A DNA stretch of 64,000 nt from Alkalimonas sp. (GTDB lineage Bacteria > Pseudomonadota > Gammaproteobacteria > Enterobacterales > Alteromonadaceae), in NCBI RefSeq assembly GCF_020831925.1, contig NZ_JAFIFQ010000002.1, positions 62,001-126,000 on the forward strand. The letters are read 5' to 3'. Position 1 is the stretch's first letter. Each line of letters begins with the position of its first letter. This document shows, piece by piece, positions 61,166 through 64,000 of this stretch. Under the pieces are notes generated by a model. That model saw only the letters and a list, made by a program, of their open reading frames with translations. It was not told where the DNA came from and ran no database searches. The position numbers and the translations under genes are program-made.

Positions 61166-61786
61166 ATGCAAGTAAGTGTATCTACCCAAGTCATGGCTCT
61201 GGCCGCGCTGTGTCAGGCGCTTAGTCTGGTTAAAGCCGTCGCCAAAACCAAAGACGTCGACCCGACTGAACTGGAATTGATGCTCAGCAGCGTCGCCATG
61301 CTGGATGCCGACAGCCCACTCGATATTTATGGCGGCGAGCTGAGGCATTTGCGCAGCGGTTATCAGGTGTTGTTGCAGCAGTTGGGCGATAACCCAAACA
61401 AAGATGTAGAAATCACCCGTTATGTGGTGGCTGTACTGGCGTTGGAGCGACGCTTATCCAAAAGCAGCTCCAATATGGCAGCCCTTGGCAAGCGCTTACA
61501 ACAACTGGCTCGTCAGCTGGAACATTTCAGCATTACCGATGAGACTTTATTGTCGAATATGGCCGATATCTACATTGAATGCATCAGCACCCTGGGGACC
61601 CGTATTCAAGTGGCAGGCCAGCCTGAGTTACTTAAACAAACTCATGTGCAACACAAGGTACGTGCCTTGCTGCTGGCAGCAGTGCGCGCAGCGGTACTCT
61701 GGCGTCAGGCTGGTGGCAGCCGTTGGCATTTGCTGTTTAAACGCAAACAATTGGTTCACGAGGCGCGTCAGGCGCTGAAAGACTAA
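61166..61786 (+). CDS. hflD: High frequency lysogenization protein HflD
   Basis: The 206-residue helical membrane-associated protein (E. coli HflD 213 aa) has the family features L-A-A-L-C-Q-A-L-S-L-V (about 11-21), the G-G-E-L-R-H-L-R-S-G-Y-Q (about 54), V-V-A-V-L-A-L-E-R-R-L (about 86) and C-terminal R-A-A-V-L-W-R-Q-x-G-G-S-R-W-x-L-L-F-K-R. It interacts with lambda CII in E. coli; its housekeeping role is unclear. It sits between mnmA and purB, the conserved order. Confidence 0.93.
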   Translation: MQVSVSTQVMALAALCQALSLVKAVAKTKDVDPTELELMLSSVAMLDADSPLDIYGGELRHLRSGYQVLLQQLGDNPNKDVEITRYVVAVLALERRLSKSSSNMAALGKRLQQLARQLEHFSITDETLLSNMADIYIECISTLGTRIQVAGQPELLKQTHVQHKVRALLLAAVRAAVLWRQAGGSRWHLLFKRKQLVHEARQALKD

Positions 61787-63190
<1,404 letters not shown>

Positions 63191-63207
63191 TGGCTTTGGA
63201 GCAGACT

Positions 63208-64000
63208 ATGTACAGCTTGAACTTCGGCAGCCTGAGCATCGAGCAGTTTCTGGCCGAATACTGGCAGCAAAAACCGCTGCTGATTAAGGGCGGTTTTAGC
63301 AACTTTCAGGATCCATTGTCGGCTGATGAGTTGGCAGGCCTGGCGCTGGATGAGCAAGTGGATGCCCGGCTAATTCACCAAAACGATGCCAACTGGCTGG
63401 TTGACGAAGGCCCTTTTGATGGCTTTGACCAGTACGGTGAAAAGGACTGGACCCTACTGGTGCAGGCCGTCGATCACTGGCAGCCTGATGCCGCTAAGCT
63501 GCTGGAACCATTTCGGTTTATCCCAAACTGGCGGATTGACGATCTGATGGTCAGCTTCTCTGCACCGGGTGGTGGCGTTGGCCCGCACCTGGATCAGTAC
63601 GATGTGTTTATCATTCAGGGCATGGGCAAACGGCGCTGGCGCGTTGGTATGCCTGATGCCAGTCTGGAGCAATTCTGCCCGCACCCCCGCCTGTTGCAAG
63701 TCAGTGATTTTAACGCTTGCATCGATGACGTGATGGAACCTGGCGATATCCTTTATATTCCGCCGGGCTGCCCACATGACGGTGTTTCACTCGAACCCAG
63801 CCTGAATTACTCGGTTGGCTTTCGCGCTCCTGCGCAAAAAGACTTAATTGGCGGCCTAGCCGATTACCTGCTCGACTTTCAGATAGAAGGTGAACGGTTC
63901 AGCGACCCAGGTCGGCTGCGCAGTCTGTCGCCTGGTGAAATCAACAGCCGCGATTTAGGTCAGGTTCGGCAACTAATGCAGCAACTGCTGGCAGACGATG
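63208..64000 (+). CDS. roxA: Ribosomal protein uL16 3-hydroxylase RoxA (YcfD), 3' end outside window
   Basis: The frame is open to the right edge (264 residues visible; the family has about 373). This JmjC-type 2-oxoglutarate/Fe(II) oxygenase hydroxylates an Arg of ribosomal protein L16. Seen: L-A-E-Y-W-Q-Q-K-P-L-L-I-K-G near the N-terminus, S-F-S-A-P-G-G-G-V-G-P-H-L-D-Q-Y-D-V-F with the iron-binding His-x-Asp (about 127-129), G-K-R-R-W-R-V-G, G-D-I-L-Y-I-P-P-G and the third iron ligand in P-H-D-G. GGAG 6 bases before the ATG at 63208 fixes the start; an ATG at 63190 overlaps the purB stop. Confidence 0.92.
   Translation, partial: MYSLNFGSLSIEQFLAEYWQQKPLLIKGGFSNFQDPLSADELAGLALDEQVDARLIHQNDANWLVDEGPFDGFDQYGEKDWTLLVQAVDHWQPDAAKLLEPFRFIPNWRIDDLMVSFSAPGGGVGPHLDQYDVFIIQGMGKRRWRVGMPDASLEQFCPHPRLLQVSDFNACIDDVMEPGDILYIPPGCPHDGVSLEPSLNYSVGFRAPAQKDLIGGLADYLLDFQIEGERFSDPGRLRSLSPGEINSRDLGQVRQLMQQLLADD

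Overview
The window is chromosomal DNA of a Gammaproteobacterium, most likely an Alteromonadales-type organism (Rheinheimera/Alishewanella/Shewanella neighbourhood). This rests on recognisable gene families (YejKLM, YfbV, HflD, RoxA, TamAB, a DUF2897-like protein, a VC2046/SO_2500-like protein, monomeric isocitrate dehydrogenase) and on gene orders shared with E. coli: dapA-bamC-purC divergent from gcvR, cmoM divergent from elyC, infA/clpA-clpS divergent from cspD, and icd/rluE-mnmA-hflD-purB-roxA. The genome is compact. Many gene ends touch or overlap, and many starts are ATGA overlaps. I see no insertion sequence, prophage or CRISPR array. The species call is an inference.

Layout. 1-5.2 kb: the end of a Sel1-repeat gene, a sulA-like SOS division inhibitor behind two abutting LexA boxes, ychJ, tRNA-Tyr, a receiver-TPR protein, deoC, a candidate small RNA with its own terminator, and a YgjP-like metalloprotease. 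5.3-10.1 kb: xthA, yfbV, a 0.57-kb AT-rich intergenic region with a DnaA-box-like cluster, then five translationally coupled genes (degenerate EIIA-like protein, yffB, dapE, M15 peptidase, small DUF2897-like membrane protein). 10.1-16.3 kb: yejK divergent from yejL-yejM, then cvfB and a GAF-GAF-GGDEF-EAL protein. 16.3-22.4 kb: a minus-strand lipid-modification and light-damage cluster (DUF523/DUF1722, photolyase, SnoaL-like, FAD amine oxidase, DUF1365, cyclopropane synthase).

22.6-31.6 kb: DUF2066-hda-pheS-pheT-ihfA and dapA-bamC-purC on the minus strand, with gcvR divergent. 31.6-35.3 kb: an accessory pair (class II aldolase-like and enolase-superfamily enzymes), a small conserved gene and an orphan FAD oxidoreductase. 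35.4-45.5 kb: lysC behind a full lysine riboswitch, tamA-tamB, cmoM/elyC, a Nif3-like gene and a small Lys/Ala/Pro-rich protein. 45.6-50.6 kb: a secreted subtilisin-type protease and a very large beta-propeller sensor kinase. 50.8-64 kb: trxB-aat-bpt-infA, clpA-clpS, cspD, icd, rluE, mnmA, hflD, purB and the start of roxA.

Functional links. Three lysine/diaminopimelate genes (dapE, dapA, lysC) lie at three separate loci, and lysC is under lysine-riboswitch control. aat, bpt, clpS and clpA together make a complete bacterial N-degron pathway within 5 kb. tamA and tamB form the envelope translocation module, and bamC and yejM add further envelope functions. The least explained items are the EIIA-like protein that lacks its phospho-histidine, the candidate sRNA beside deoC, the DnaA-box cluster, the structured icd leader and the aldolase/enolase pair.
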